A stretch of DNA of 64,000 bases from Roridomyces roridus (GCA_029378245.1 JARKIF010000010.1:372001-436000); one strand, 5' to 3'; positions 23,850-35,175 are shown, numbered from the stretch's first letter. Numbers and translations: made by a program. Notes: a model not told the origin generated them from the sequence alone.

Positions 23850-25868
23850 ATGGACAACGTATGCCCTCATTTGCCTCATATTCCAGCTCTAATATCTCCC
23901 TAGCATGGTGCAGATTGCGGCTGTCACGATCCCAACGCGCGTCTCAACCAGGCATCGCTGGATGTTCTCGTGGAGTTGAACAATGACCTCCCAACGGACC
24001 AGATGTCCCCTCAAGATATTGACCGGAAGATGACGATGTGCCTCCAGTATCTCAAGGCGGAGGATGTCCCGGCTCGTAGCCAGAGCATCTGCGATCATGT
24101 ACTTGGCCAGTTCCACGCGCACTACTCCCTCTCCATCCTTGCCCATATCTGCTATATGACGCGGCCGGAACCCGATTCTCCTTTCGCAACGCGTTTGACT
24201 CAGGCCTGGCCCGGTATTTGGAAATGGCTGCAGTATACGTTCGATAATTGGATCCTCTCCCCAATGTGCGGCGACTCCATTCATGCTACGCACTTGCTTA
24301 CACGCCAACAGGTTCTCAAACCAGACCGCGAACAGATGGCACTCCTTCCAGACGATAGTCGTTTCCCTCCGCAGTTTCGTCAAGCTTCCTGCGGTGTGCG
24401 AGCTCGTCCTCGCTGACGACGGTGGAAAGGCCGCTTTCATTATGCTAGGCTCGTGCTGGCTATACGAAGCCGAGGACGAGTTCAAACAGTCCTCCAACGG
24501 AAATTACGCCTTGACTGCGGTCGAACCGCTTCTCGATCTGGCCACATTCAAACCTGGCCCGCCACCAGATGTATTTTTCGGCTGCCTGCTGAGCGGTCAA
24601 GACGCAGGCAAGCCTGCACGCGTCGCTCTCGATCAACTGGGCTGGTATCTCGGTCAAGAGACTCCCTGGGAAGCACGTGCAATCTTCTTGCTCGACTACG
24701 ACCTTCGCATGATTATCACGATGTCTCGCGCCGAACCATACAGGATTGCGCTATTGGCGCACCACTCTGTGCGGACAGTCACTCGCATCCTCGTCTCGCT
24801 CACCTCCGCCGAGTACGATATCGCTACAGCGCCTGGCGTCGCGCAAAGCATTGCCTCGTGTCTCGAGTACCTCGAGCTCACTCTGCCCGCCGCTGACGGC
24901 TATGCATGGACGACCCACGCTGTCCAGACCGGGCTAGTCCCAGCTATGCTACGTACTGTGGTATGGTTCGCGGACATGCCCGGCATGGACGACACCGCGC
25001 AGACTGCGCTCATCAAGCTTTTCCGCTTGTTGTCGCTTTACAGCATGTATCCATCCCTCCTCCGACTCCTTGTACACGCCATCAGTGGTGCTCGTGATCT
25101 CAACCTCCCCGACGCGATCAAGGATAACGCTCCCCTATGGGCGGCTTACCTCGAGCTGGAGACACTTGTCGAAGAACGTAGCGCCCTTGGCAATCTGGAC
25201 CTCAAGACCAATTGTCACAATCCAGACGTACGTGGCTCTCGGTTCGTTCTTGTCCATTGATGGAACCATATTTAGTGCAAGAAACCCGACACGAACAACT
25301 TTTCGAGCTGCAGCGGCTGCTTCACGACCATGTACTGTTCTCAAGAATGTCAAGCAGAGCATTGGAAGAGTTCCCATCGGGCTGAATGCCGGGCTTTGAG
25401 AGAGCTGCGGGCTGGTACGCATGCGTCTGGGATCATACTCTTCAATCTGACACTCAAGTAGAGGGCAAATCAGCGACCATCAGCGAAGAAGACCTTGCAT
25501 TCTCAAAGAACGTCGTCATCGAGGAAGTGAGGCGACGCAAGGACGAGATCCTCAAGGTGTGGAAAGAACAAGTGCCCGAGCCCGTACCGGTAGTCTCGCT
25601 GAATTATTTCCTGGATGACCCGAGGGGCGTCTTGGTCGTTGGTGCCCCGAGCAAACATCCGCCGCAGGGCTACGCCGAGCATGAGCGGGTGCGGGACATG
25701 TGGGAGAATGTGATCAATCAAGAGGAGCACCGCGAGCATATTGTTGTTGGCGCGTATCTCCCAAACGGGTCTGAGGGAAAGCTGCATTTCTTTTCGTTGG
25801 ATATCGACCCGAGGGCCTCTGAAGGGACGGTCGTGGAGAGGTTGATCAAGACGGTGGAATTGATGTGA
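23850..25868 (+). CDS. MYND zinc-finger protein
   Basis: Exon 1 is only nine bases (Met-Asp-Asn), joined through an intron at 23,859-23,903 to HGADCGCHDPNARLNQ; later introns are at about 24,266-24,310, 25,230-25,275 and 25,420-25,465. The protein has about 600 residues. Most of it is a helical, Leu-rich region with no catalytic motif. At about residue 430-470 lies the MYND finger: CKKPDTNNFSSCSGC, MYCSQECQ, HWKSSHRAEC, giving the expected Cys/His ligand series. The C-terminal 150 residues follow the finger (LNYFLDDPRGVLVV, then HIVVGAYLPNGSEG). MYND fingers bind proline-rich partners. Similar proteins are numerous in Agaricomycetes and mostly uncharacterised. The tiny first exon is inferred from frame and splice signals only. 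Confidence 0.82.
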
Positions 25869-26037
25869 AATTGTAGCATGTATTGGATCGAAATGTAACA
25901 GTGTGATGTTTTTTAAGTACCAGGAACGCACTTGCTCGATTCACGCTTTGCTCAGAGTTGTCAATGTTTCTTGAAAAGTTTGTCGTGGAGATAATTGATT
26001 TGAATCATTCCAGTAGCTCCTATCAACTGGCAGGTCA

Positions 26038-27010
26038 ATGTTACCTCCTGAGCTCGTTGAGCTCATCGTGGGCTATGGCTGGGACTGTTTGTCGACGACC
26101 AACTACCGACATGCGTACGCCATGACCCAGTGGATGCTCGTCAGTCGTGACTGGCTCAGAATCGTCGCCACCATCGTTTTTCGAGACCTCTGGATCACGT
26201 CCATCCCCCACATGCACTACATATGTGGAATAGTCATTGCCTCCGAGTCGAACGTCTGCCAACTCGCAGGTATCGACAATCCTCGCAAATACATCACCGA
26301 GAACTGCCGCTCTCTCACCGTCTCTGCGTACCAAAAGCATTCAGAGGAATATGCTGCTCAATGCGCCGAACTCGAGGAGTACGCGGGAAACCCCAACCGT
26401 ACCCTTCTCATCCAGGACTTTGTCCTCGTGCGGCAGCGATTACCAGCTTGGGGCATTCTGCCAAGATATGTTGCGTCTTTCATTCGCGACTACACTCCCA
26501 ACATAACATCTCTTCACTTTGTCCTTGTCGACTGCACCCCCGTCTATCATAACTGGGACATGCCTATATTCACCCCCTATCTCACAGCCGACTCATACCC
26601 ATATACACTCACCGATCTGTTCATCACCTTTGCCTATACCACCCCACCGCCCGCGCTGCTCCAGGACGCTCCACGAGGGACTTTCTATCCCCCGCGTTCA
26701 AGACAGGACATGCCACGTCTCCACCCATTCACTGGAGTCAGGTGGCTCGTTGTGAGGGATGTCCATGGCCGCCACATGCCCATGGTTGAGCCGTATTGAG
26801 TCCACGGCGGAATTCAGCGCGGAGGATCTGCCTCGCCAGGTATCTGACCTCAGGCGGGAACGATTCGTCTTCCGACGCCTTGCGCCTACTACGTATTGGG
26901 GCCTGCCAGCGCCAATTACCCATGTTGTCGCCGCGCCCGCTCCTTCCTCCCCAAAGAAGAAGCATTCCTTCTGGCGCATCGTACGGCGTGCGTTTCGCAA
27001 GCGCGACTGA
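26038..27010 (+). CDS. F-box-like protein
   Basis: The N-terminus LPPELVELIVGYGWDCLSTT, followed by SRDWLRIVATIVFRDLWI, is the usual F-box pattern of Agaricomycete family members. The first exon frame runs to 26,799. A GTGAGG...GAG intron at 26,752-26,800 would instead join GVRWLV to STAEFSAEDLPRQVSDLRRE in the next frame and add a basic tail (KKKHSFWRIVRRAFRKRD), giving about 307 residues; I prefer this because the tail is protein-like. F-box proteins act as substrate adaptors of SCF ubiquitin ligases, but many fungal ones are untested. It lies just upstream of the first acyltransferase pseudogene, in convergent orientation. Confidence 0.65.
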
Positions 27011-27125
27011 ACATCCATATTGCTCTCATACTCCTACTTAGAATCGGACATTCTCCAAGTGGAGCACCTGCCTTGTAGAGTTTAGGGCAATCTCTCGGGC
27101 GAGAATTCATGCATTATCCAACTAC

Positions 27126-28706
27126 TTAGCCCAAATGCAGACTTTGAATGGTACCTGCCGCGCAAAGGGAATCCCATTCCTTCTTCGTTCTGACCTGGGT
27201 CATCCAAAACGCGTCCTTGTCCTCCATTAGAAACGCCCCAGTCCCTCGTAACCCCGGCATATAAGTTTCCATTCTCGTCTCAGAGGTCACGAACAAAACT
27301 CGACCACTCCCCTTGCTGTCACCTCCTACTGAAGCCGCCGGTGAAAAATCGAGCTCTGAAAGCCGCGGGCCATGCAAGTCGGGGAGCAAGGGGCCTTCAG
27401 TGTTCGGTAAACCTCGATAGAGCCTTATCGTTGGACACTTGTCCCGCCACCGCAGCTCATCCGGTATGGAAGGAACGATGGCTTGGTGGTACTTTTTGAT
27501 TGCGCGATGGATGCGCAAGGAGGTTTTACCGAGGGACTCGGTCTGGAATGCGCGTACGGGGGTGAAGTCTGGTACCACGATGGTCCATGAAGCGCTGTGG
27601 ATATAGGGCTAGGTGGGCGCAGACTCATCCTTGAAGATGGGCATGGGTCTCAGATCGACGGGTATGTGAGCGAGCACCGGTGTCGCATCGTTGCGCGGAC
27701 GTTGGCTGTAGTTGTGCTAAAACAAAATGAAAATCGAAAGAGGGGATTCATGGATGAAACACAAACCTTGAGCCACCATGCGAAGAGGACATCACAAATG
27801 TCCGGGAACTCGCTCGCTCCACGAAGCTTTGGATCGCGAATAATCTCCGATCGCCTTTCTTCCAAAAAGGCCTTCGGCACCCGGACGAGTGTGTTCACCT
27901 CCTTGCGAAACCAGGTGCGCACACGAGCAGCGAAAGAATCTTCTGCGGCAGGGCCAAATGGGACGGGAATCATAGCCGAATAGCCGCGTACACAGGCGTC
28001 GACGTTGTCAGGGGGTCCTTGGAACACGTCAAACGGAGTGAAATCCCGTGCCATGCCCTAGATCGCATCGAGGTCTTCCCCAGCAAGCAGACGCGTCCAG
28101 GCGGAAAGGAAAGTGTGCAATCCCGATGCGTCAAACATGACCTGCGAGGATGTGACCCCAATGAGGGTCAGGTCTTCGAAGACGGAGACGTGGACATGAA
28201 CGATGGGTGTGTTGCGGTCTATCATATCGCTCGTATGCCTCGGGCATGTTTTGCTTTTGAGATAAACATCCAGGGAGGGGAATAAACAAGTGGACGGCTC
28301 AGAATCCGAGACATTCACGAGTCCCGGGATGCCAGGGCGGCTACGCGAATTGTATCGTTCGCAATAGTGGTCGGCAGTAAATGCAACAGGAGGGTTCTCC
28401 GAGTCGAATGAGTGAGGAATATGGAACTCGAACAACTACGGCGAAGAGTAAGTGCATGATACAAGGAAGTGCGTGAGACATATGTACGGAGTTCCGTTCG
28501 ACAAGCCTTGCACCTGCTCTTGGAAACTTGTGCTCGACTAACGTGAACAGTGCGTCTTTCAATAGCTGAGCATCAAGTTTGGCATCGACGACCAGGCCCG
28601 TGGTCAGGACCGTGTCTCGGCGTTCGGTATCCAAGGCTGAGCAGGGTACGACGTCGTAAGGAACAGGCGCCGTTTCACGAGGAGCAGAAGAGAACCAAGA
28701 GAACAT
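27126..28706 (-). pseudogene. Acyltransferase-like gene, copy 1, two nonsense codons
   Basis: Introns and frame reconstruct a protein of about 480 residues that resembles the PF02458/BAHD-type transferase fold (LTLIGVTSSQVMFDASGLHT, then FLSAWTRLLAGEDL, and a C-terminal half beginning HNYSQRPRNDATPVLAHIP). Two in-frame stops interrupt it: TAG at 28,058-28,060, where the paralogue at 31.7-33.3 kb has CAG (Gln), and TAG at 27,609-27,611, within a Lys-Asp-Glu-Ser segment whose paralogue reads on. The catalytic HxxxD motif would lie at QVMFD, so Gln replaces His even before the stops. The likely start is the Met of MFSWFSSAPRE; an upstream Met at 28,715 is possible. It shares about 2.3 kb with copy 2 as a tandem unit. 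Confidence 0.75.
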
Positions 28707-28929
28707 GGCACTCATTGCTCGTCGTGCTCATTTTCAAGGCGATGCTGAGTCAGGGGTAAATCATCGGGAGCTGAAGACCGAGGTGGTGAAATCGGAGGAA
28801 ATCGGACGCACGGAAAGGTCGGTAGCCTTGGTCCAGCGTCATTCTGCGACGCGGGGGCTTCAGGAGGAAGAGGGCGGAACGATGAGGTCAAGAGCAAGTG
28901 TTGTCAATGTTATGCCAGTGGCCGCTTTC

Positions 28930-28944
28930 GGCAGCCGACTTGCC
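28930..28944 (+). promoter_or_regulatory. Shared upstream inverted repeat, site 1
   Basis: GGCAGCCGACTTGCC lies about 220 bp upstream of acyltransferase copy 1. It is embedded in a block GTCAAGAGCAAGTGTTG...TTTCGGCAGCCGACTTGCCATTTC that recurs at 33.49 kb and, more diverged, at 35.18 and 50.31 kb. The stem here is GGCA/TGCC. Protein binding is inferred. Confidence 0.45.
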
Positions 28945-29394
28945 ATTTCAGGATGTTGCATCGCTACTCCGCGTTCCTCGTCTGGACTGCGCAAGGAAGC
29001 GATGGAAAATTTGCCAATGATAAACCAACGGCTCCTCAGAACGCGCCCACCCGGGCCAAATCGTATTCTTTGAGAGGTTTATGTTGGACTCATTCGAACT
29101 AAGTATGAAGTGCGCTTCGTCTACAGTACGTGTGTAACACATGTGCATGGATTCATAGCATTCAAGTGATTCTGGCCCTTGCGTCGACCACAACCCAGTG
29201 AGCACTGAGCACCCAGAAGAGCCGCCCGCTCATCGTTCCCACCCATCGGACACAGCAGAAAATCGACTTCGACCTAATGTGTGTTCGCTCTGTATGCTCC
29301 CAAGACAGCGCGATAATCGGTCCGCGCGATACCCCGGCGAAGACTGTCTTGGGACAGTCGAGTCGGGAGGTCTGAGCACGACCCAGTTGCTCCG

Positions 29395-29470
29395 GTTTGG
29401 GCCGCATCGGTTCGAGTTGAAGCATTCAATGTATCATCCAACTAGCCCCAGTGCAGACTCTGAATCAGCA
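29395..29470 (-). repeat. Remnant of a third acyltransferase unit
   Basis: Plus-strand ATGTATCATCCAACTAGCCCC, read with the following GCAGACTCTGAATC, matches the 3' ends of both acyltransferase copies (27,100-27,160 and 31,690-31,740) but continues into unrelated sequence. It lies exactly where a head-to-tail third unit would begin after copy 1. Confidence 0.5.
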
Positions 29471-30293
29471 GCACCGGCAAAGAGCTGGACGGTAGTCATT
29501 GCCCGATCCCGTTTTGTTGCGAGGGATATCGTAGACCGTGATGCTGGAGTATCTCCCAATGAAGAGCTAGCGAAAGTTAGGGCAGCATGAGGAGTAAACG
29601 ACAGTGGGACCCGGGGTACCAAGGCCAAAGCGATCGTATAGGCCCCAGAAATCCGATCCGACAACACACCAGAGCCAAGAACGCAGCGGTGGCAATGATA
29701 CTCGATACGAAAAGTCCTTGCACGATAGCAGAAAGCGTCCGCACTGATTTTCAAATTGGGGAATGACGATTATGTGACCAACGGTGAAGTAGCTATAGAG
29801 TCAGATATAAAGGTCCTGGGGCGCGTTCAAGCGCACCTTCCCGTGTCATATCCCACAAGAAACCGCCGAGCGCCGTGAAAAGTGTCGGCCAGACATAGTT
29901 CGGGATTCTTTTGATTTTCAAGGCACGGACGAGAGGCGCATTGCTGCTTGACGAGACCTGGACCTGGATGCGAGGACGGGGCTCGACTTGCATCTACATT
30001 TTATCCAGCTTTCTTATCGTCGCTTGGTAAGATGCATTCATGACCCTGAACTTGAGATTTCTAAACGTTAATTCGCAAATGAGGAGACAATGAGGCTCCA
30101 AGCTCCAAGAACGGTCCACGGCCCCGAGACCCGAACCCAGTGCCCAGTGCTCCAAGTTTGACCCGGACAATAGTCAAGAGGAAGGCGTCGGCCTGCTTGT
30201 ACAGTTCGTTTGCGCAGCGCGAGGAGGATGAGAGAGAGAGGAGGAAACTGAAAGTTGTGGCCAATCAGCAACAAACCAGTCCTTTCGACCACC

Positions 30294-31430
30294 ATGTCCG
30301 TTCCACAGGAACTAGTCAATCTCATCGTCGATAATCTAGCGGGCGACATCCCGAATCTAAAGTCGTGCTCCCTTGCTGCACGCGCATTCGCCCAGCCCTC
30401 TCAAAAGCATATCTTCAAACAAATTGACGTGTTGTCTGCGACGGTTTGCCCGAGATTCCACCAACTTCTCACCTCGTGCTCTCATCTGGCGACTTACGTC
30501 GATGAACTGCGGGTCGTGGCGGGTGGGCTGTACCAGGACGAGCGAAAAGCTGCTTGGGTCATGTCCGAGTCAACACTCGCCCTCGTACTTCCTCTTCTTC
30601 ATCTCAAATGCATATCGTTGGTCGGAAACGCACCTAGCAGTGGTACCGACTTTACCATCGACTGGGCGCAAGTGAATCAGCCACTGAAATCCGTGTTGGC
30701 TGCTGTATTTTCCTCCCCCGATTTGGAGTCTGTCCGTATCCGAGGACTCGTCATCCAATCTCCTACAGAGCTTTTATCTCTGTTCAAGGAAGCAACCCGT
30801 TTGAAATCATTCGCGGTTTCTTGCATTCAATACACACTCCTTCATCTGCCCTGGCCAGATTCACGGCCATGGCGTCCCCAACTCACATCTCTCCTCATCT
30901 CAGAAGCGACATTGACTCTATGCCCCTACTTCCTAAATCCTCAATTCGACCTGTCTCGCGTTACCTCGCTCACAATAGCTGGGGTCCTCGACCTCGATAG
31001 GAAGAACAAACTGATCGAGGCAACCGCTTCCAATCCTCTCCAACACCTGGCGGTCATGTATGCACATGAAATCGACTTCAGACCAGATCTACGGTCACTC
31101 CGCATCTTCACCATGGAAATCATGGTCTCCACAGTGCGGGCGTTTTTCGTTTCGTGCCCCGCAGATTCGCAGCTCGAGACCATTACCTTTGACGGATTGG
31201 CCTTGAACGGCGAGTCGGGTGACCCGTTGCTGAACAACCTCGTAGCCTCCACTCTCACACGGTTGCCCCGTCTTCGGTCAATCACAATGAGAGGTTATGA
31301 GATGCCTGGGACATCGACATTCTCTGAATGGAATGCCTCAATCCGCGCCACCTTACCTTGCTTGGTCACCCGCGGGTTGTTAACAATAAATGAATTGACC
31401 CAGAAGGATTTTCGTACGGACTGGGAATAG
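30294..31430 (+). CDS. F-box protein with LRR-like body
   Basis: A single-exon gene of 378 residues. I start at the second Met, in ACCATGTCC context, because it is followed directly by the F-box VPQELVNLIVDNLAGDIPNL and LAARAFAQPSQKHIFKQIDV, typical of Agaricomycete F-box proteins. The body has irregular Leu-rich repeats (SPDLESVRIRGLVIQ, RVTSLTIAGVLDLD, LPRLRSITMRGYEM). The gene sits between the two acyltransferase copies, with its 3' flank resembling that of the 26-kb F-box gene. A role as SCF substrate adaptor is inferred from the family. Confidence 0.8.
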   Translation: MSVPQELVNLIVDNLAGDIPNLKSCSLAARAFAQPSQKHIFKQIDVLSATVCPRFHQLLTSCSHLATYVDELRVVAGGLYQDERKAAWVMSESTLALVLPLLHLKCISLVGNAPSSGTDFTIDWAQVNQPLKSVLAAVFSSPDLESVRIRGLVIQSPTELLSLFKEATRLKSFAVSCIQYTLLHLPWPDSRPWRPQLTSLLISEATLTLCPYFLNPQFDLSRVTSLTIAGVLDLDRKNKLIEATASNPLQHLAVMYAHEIDFRPDLRSLRIFTMEIMVSTVRAFFVSCPADSQLETITFDGLALNGESGDPLLNNLVASTLTRLPRLRSITMRGYEMPGTSTFSEWNASIRATLPCLVTRGLLTINELTQKDFRTDWE

Positions 31431-31706
31431 TTTACGGCGGAAGATTGAGCTGCGTTTCGCAAACGTAGCTGAGCATTCATTCACATTACTCTTTCTATTG
31501 CCTGCCCCATCGTCGACCTTCTCGTTTACCTACTACATTATACCTTATTGTTTTCCTCAGCCCAATGAGTGCAGTGAATGCGGCATCAATTGGGTGCAAA
31601 TGCACGAGCCACTAAAAACTGCGTGTCACCCGAAGGAATTGACACGGAAGGATTGTCTTACGGGCAATTGTGCGATCCGTGCTGGGCAAATTCATGTATT
31701 ATTCGA

Positions 31707-33298
31707 CTAGCTCGAGCGCAGCCTCTGAATGGTACCTGCTGCGCGAAGAGAATCCCATTCATTCCTCGTTTTGACCTGGCTCAGCCAAAATGCATCCTTG
31801 TCCTCCATCAAAAACGCTCCAGTTCCATGCAAACCCTGTACGATGTAAGGTTCCAGTGTGGTTTCGGAAGTCACAAACAAAACTCGGCCGCTCCCTTTGT
31901 TGTCACACGCTCCCACCGAAGCCGCCGGGAAAAAATCGAGCTCTGAAAGCCGCGGGCCATGCAAGTCAGGCAGCAAGGGACCTTCAGTGTCCGGTAAACC
32001 CCGGAAAAGCCTCATGGTTGACAACTTGTCCCGCCACCGCAGCTCATCCTGTATGCTAGGGAAAAGGTCTTGGTGGTATTGTTTGATTGCCCGATGGATG
32101 CGCAAGGAAATGTATTTGAGGGACTTGAAAGCGTTGGTGGGGATGAATTCCGGTACCAGAATGGTACATGTAGCGTTGTTGATGCAGGGTTCAGTTAGGG
32201 CAGAGTCGTCCTTGAAAACGGGCAAGGGCCTCAAATTCACGGGTATGTGAACGAGCACCGGCGTGGGATCGTTGCGCGGGCGTTGACTATAATTGTGCTA
32301 AAAGACGAGAGATGAAAATGGAAGCCGTGACGCGTAGAAGAGACACAGACCTCAAGCCGCCACGCGAAGAGAACATCGAATGTGTCCGGGAACTCGCTCG
32401 ATCCATGATTCCATCCAGTTTTAGATCGTGGATGATCTCCAATCTCCGTTGCTCCAAAAAGGCTTTCGGTACTCTGATGAGTGTGTTCACCTCGTTGAGT
32501 AGCCAGTGTGCAATACGATGAGCCCAAGAGAATTCTTCGGGGATGCCGAGCAGGCCTTCAACAACAACTGTGTACCCTGGCACATACCCCCCATCGTGAG
32601 CCGGGGGTCCGCGGAATGCGTCAAACGGAGTGAAATCCCGTGCCATGCCCTGGATCGCCTCGAGGTCTTCTCCAGCAAGGAGACGCGTCCAAGCGGAAAG
32701 TAGAGTATGCAACCCGCATGCGTCAAAAAGGACCTGCGAAGATGTGACCCGATGAATGTCAGATCTTCGAAGACGGAAACGTGGACGTGAACGATGGGCA
32801 TGTTGCGATCTACAATATCGCTCGTATGCCTCGGGCATGTTTTGCTTTTGAGATATACGTCCAGTGAGGGGAACAAACATGTGGACGGCTCGGAATGCGA
32901 GACATTCGCGAGTCCCGGAATGCCTGGGCGGTTACGCGAGCTGTATCTTTCGCAATAATGGTCCGCAGTGAATGAAACGGGAGGGTTCTCCCGAGTCGAA
33001 TGACCGAGGGATGTAGAATTCGAGGGCCTGTGCCCAATTTTCAGTCTAAATGATATCTATGAAAGCAGGTGGGGCATACCCAGTCCCGGCGGGCAAGCCT
33101 AGCACCTGCTCGTGGAAACTTGTGTTCCAGGAGCTTGAACAGCGTGTCTTTCAGTAGCTGGGCATCCAGTTTGGCATCGACGAGAAGGCCCGTGGTGAGG
33201 ACCGTAACTCCGCCTGCGGTATCCAAGGCCGAGCAGGGGACGACATCGTACGCAGCTGGCGCTGTTTCATGAGGAGCTGAGGAGAACCAAGAGAACAT
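31707..33298 (-). pseudogene. Acyltransferase-like gene, copy 2, three frameshifts
   Basis: This paralogue of the 27.1-28.7 kb gene keeps the same exon layout and most of the sequence (MFSWFSSAPHETAP, LLVDAKLDAQLLKD, VRVPKAFLEQRR-type motif, C-terminal DLHGPRLSELDFFPAASVG). Compared with copy 1 it has an extra C in the run at 32,990-32,992, one base missing in the run at 32,748-32,750, and eight extra bases around 32,396-32,425, each shifting the frame. It reads Gln at both positions that are informative: at the copy-1 nonsense site, and at the HxxxD His position (QVLFD). Both copies therefore look non-functional as acyltransferases. Confidence 0.75.
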
Positions 33299-33492
33299 GT
33301 CGATATGGTACACTTGTTGCCGTGGTGCTCATTTATGAAGGCGATGCTAAGTCAGGAGCAAATCAGGAGCTGAAGAGCGAGGGGGTGAACGAGGATGACC
33401 CACGGAAGGGTCTCGTGTCATCCTACGACGTTAGGCCTTGCGTAGAAAGAGGTCGAAGAACAAGGTCAAGAGCAAGTGTTGTGGCCGCATTC

Positions 33493-33507
33493 GGCAGCCG
33501 ACTTGCC
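33493..33507 (+). promoter_or_regulatory. Shared upstream inverted repeat, site 2
   Basis: GGCAGCCGACTTGCC, identical to site 1, about 195 bp upstream of acyltransferase copy 2 and inside the same longer conserved block. Followed by an ATTCAACTGACG stretch at about 33,565 that also recurs near 35,290 and 50,205. Confidence 0.45.
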
Positions 33508-33991
33508 ATTTCGGGGTGAAAATGCAAATGCTACCCGGCCGGGCCTACATAGTCGAGTACAATATTCAACTGACGCCCTGTCCATTCTTAAAACAAACAA
33601 TGCCGCCGTGGGCGTCTTAATGGTGTTGGCCTTGGGAGTCTTGGGACCCGCCAACCTTTCACCTCGTGAAAGTAATCCTTATTTTCTTATTTTTGAGGCG
33701 ATTTATCATGGATTCATGGTGTATAAAAAGTGCTTCATCTAGACTACAAGGTCTGTATCATATGTGCGTGGATTGATACGAGTAACATTATTCAAGAACA
33801 ATTGGCGCTATCGAGACATCAGAGGAGCAATACTGAGTGAGTGGAGAGCACGTACTCCAATAACAGACTTCTAGTCATTGCATCGACCAACCCCACGAGC
33901 ACCCACCCGCTCACCGTCCCACCGGCTGGACGTCTTACGATCTTGGACTCGGATATCGCGTCAACTCGCAGCATGCGCGTTGACCAGGCAG

Positions 33992-34106
33992 CATTCACCC
34001 ATGTAGGGTGGCAACGCCGAGAGAGTACATCTATGCGTGACCTCGTGCAGCATGTGTCCAATAGGCATTCACCCGTGTCGGGTGGCAACACCAGGAGTAC
34101 ATCTGC
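33992..34106 (-). repeat. Two-copy 74-bp tandem repeat, left arm
   Basis: CATTCACCC(A/G)TGT(A/C)GGGTGGCAAC recurs at 33,992 and 34,066 with spacing 74. The same pair exists, reversed, at 51,420-51,530 in the right arm, so the tandem duplication predates the inverted duplication. Confidence 0.7.
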
Positions 34107-34754
34107 TGCGCAACAGGCAGGACGCTCCAAGATATGTCTTGACCGAGATATTTCTTGAGGATAAGACGTGCTTGAGGGCGGGGAATGTCGACGAGGAAGT
34201 CAATGGGGTCTAGGTGGAGGTTAGGGACGGATGGTCGATGACGAAGAAAATACTCTGGTCATGGTCGATCTCGCACGACGGCAATCCATGATCAAGAGCT
34301 CAACATCAGACACGTTCAACCAATGGGCACGGATGTCTGGACGCGAAGAGGATGAGCGACATTGAAGAGACCCGAGGCGATTCGAAGATATCGAGCGACG
34401 TGTGGGTCCATTGAGGAAGGGACGTCGATGGTGAAAGGTCATCAATGCATTTGTGGGTCAACGGTGTATGATCAACGACGCGGCAGGCCTGTGAGTGATC
34501 AGCAACGGCAAAGTAGCAGAATAAGATATCGACGTACCTCGCGACGTGGCCAGCGATAGCCAGACGATGGTCGACTCGATGTGTGGGTCCATAATGAGGA
34601 CAGGTCTGCAAGGACGGTGAGGCTACTGAGGACGGTCAGAGGACAGAGAAGCCTACGTGAATGAGAGCGACTAGGCAGATACTTTCTCTGAAGGAGAGAG
34701 AAGGTGGTGGGAGGAGTACAAGAGCTGTTGGCGTCTCGTGAGCCCAAAGACGCC

Positions 34755-34761
34755 CTTTATA
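34755..34761 (-). promoter_or_regulatory. TATA box in left arm
   Basis: On the minus strand TATAAAG lies within GTGGGTCCACAGTATAAAGGGCGTC. The right arm has the near-identical context with TATAAAA at 50,737-50,743. It points leftwards to a region (34,730-34,000) in which I cannot define an intact gene: the frames differ between the arms. Confidence 0.45.
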
Positions 34762-35175
34762 CTGTGGACCCACCACATCAGTCACCCGCCGCGTTCCTGA
34801 TGCGATTAAAATCGGGGGATAACGATTGGAAGGCGCCAGAGGAATATGGCTCGGCGTCTCCGGGGTGGGAACGGAAACAAAGGGACGAGCGAAAAAGGGC
34901 ATTGGCATTGGAATATCTTGTCCCGTTTCCATAGGTTTCAAGAATCCGAGTGTAAGATCAAGGCCGCAAGTCGATAGCTGAGAAAGACGGGTTCCACTGC
35001 CAGCGCTGCTCGACCGAGTCCCGGATACTTGCTTAGTCTAGGGAACCCTTGTTCGACAGGGGGATGGTATAAAATCCATCCTGAGCTTGTTGAAAGAGCG
35101 TCGATTCCATGAGGAAAGTGTTCGAGTTAGCGAGCCCAACGCGATGGTTGTGGTCAAGAGCAGCCCAAGCCCCAT

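Larger units (their letters stand above)
28716..30293. other. Upstream region of acyltransferase copy 1 and F-box gap
   Basis: 28,716-29,250 is alignable with the upstream region of copy 2 (33,300-33,930), including the shared inverted repeat. About 29,395-29,470 resembles the 3' end of the acyltransferase unit. A minus-strand frame at 29,793-29,993 (NAPLVRALKIKRIPNYVWPT) looks protein-like but I find no convincing continuation, so it may be an exon of an unknown gene or a remnant. The last 200 bases form the promoter region of the F-box gene at 30,294. Confidence 0.4.

Noticed and set aside
26038..27010. Frameshifted F-box pseudogene at 26 kb
   Set aside because: A GTGAGG...GAG intron of 49 nt joins the two frames in phase, so a lesion is not needed.
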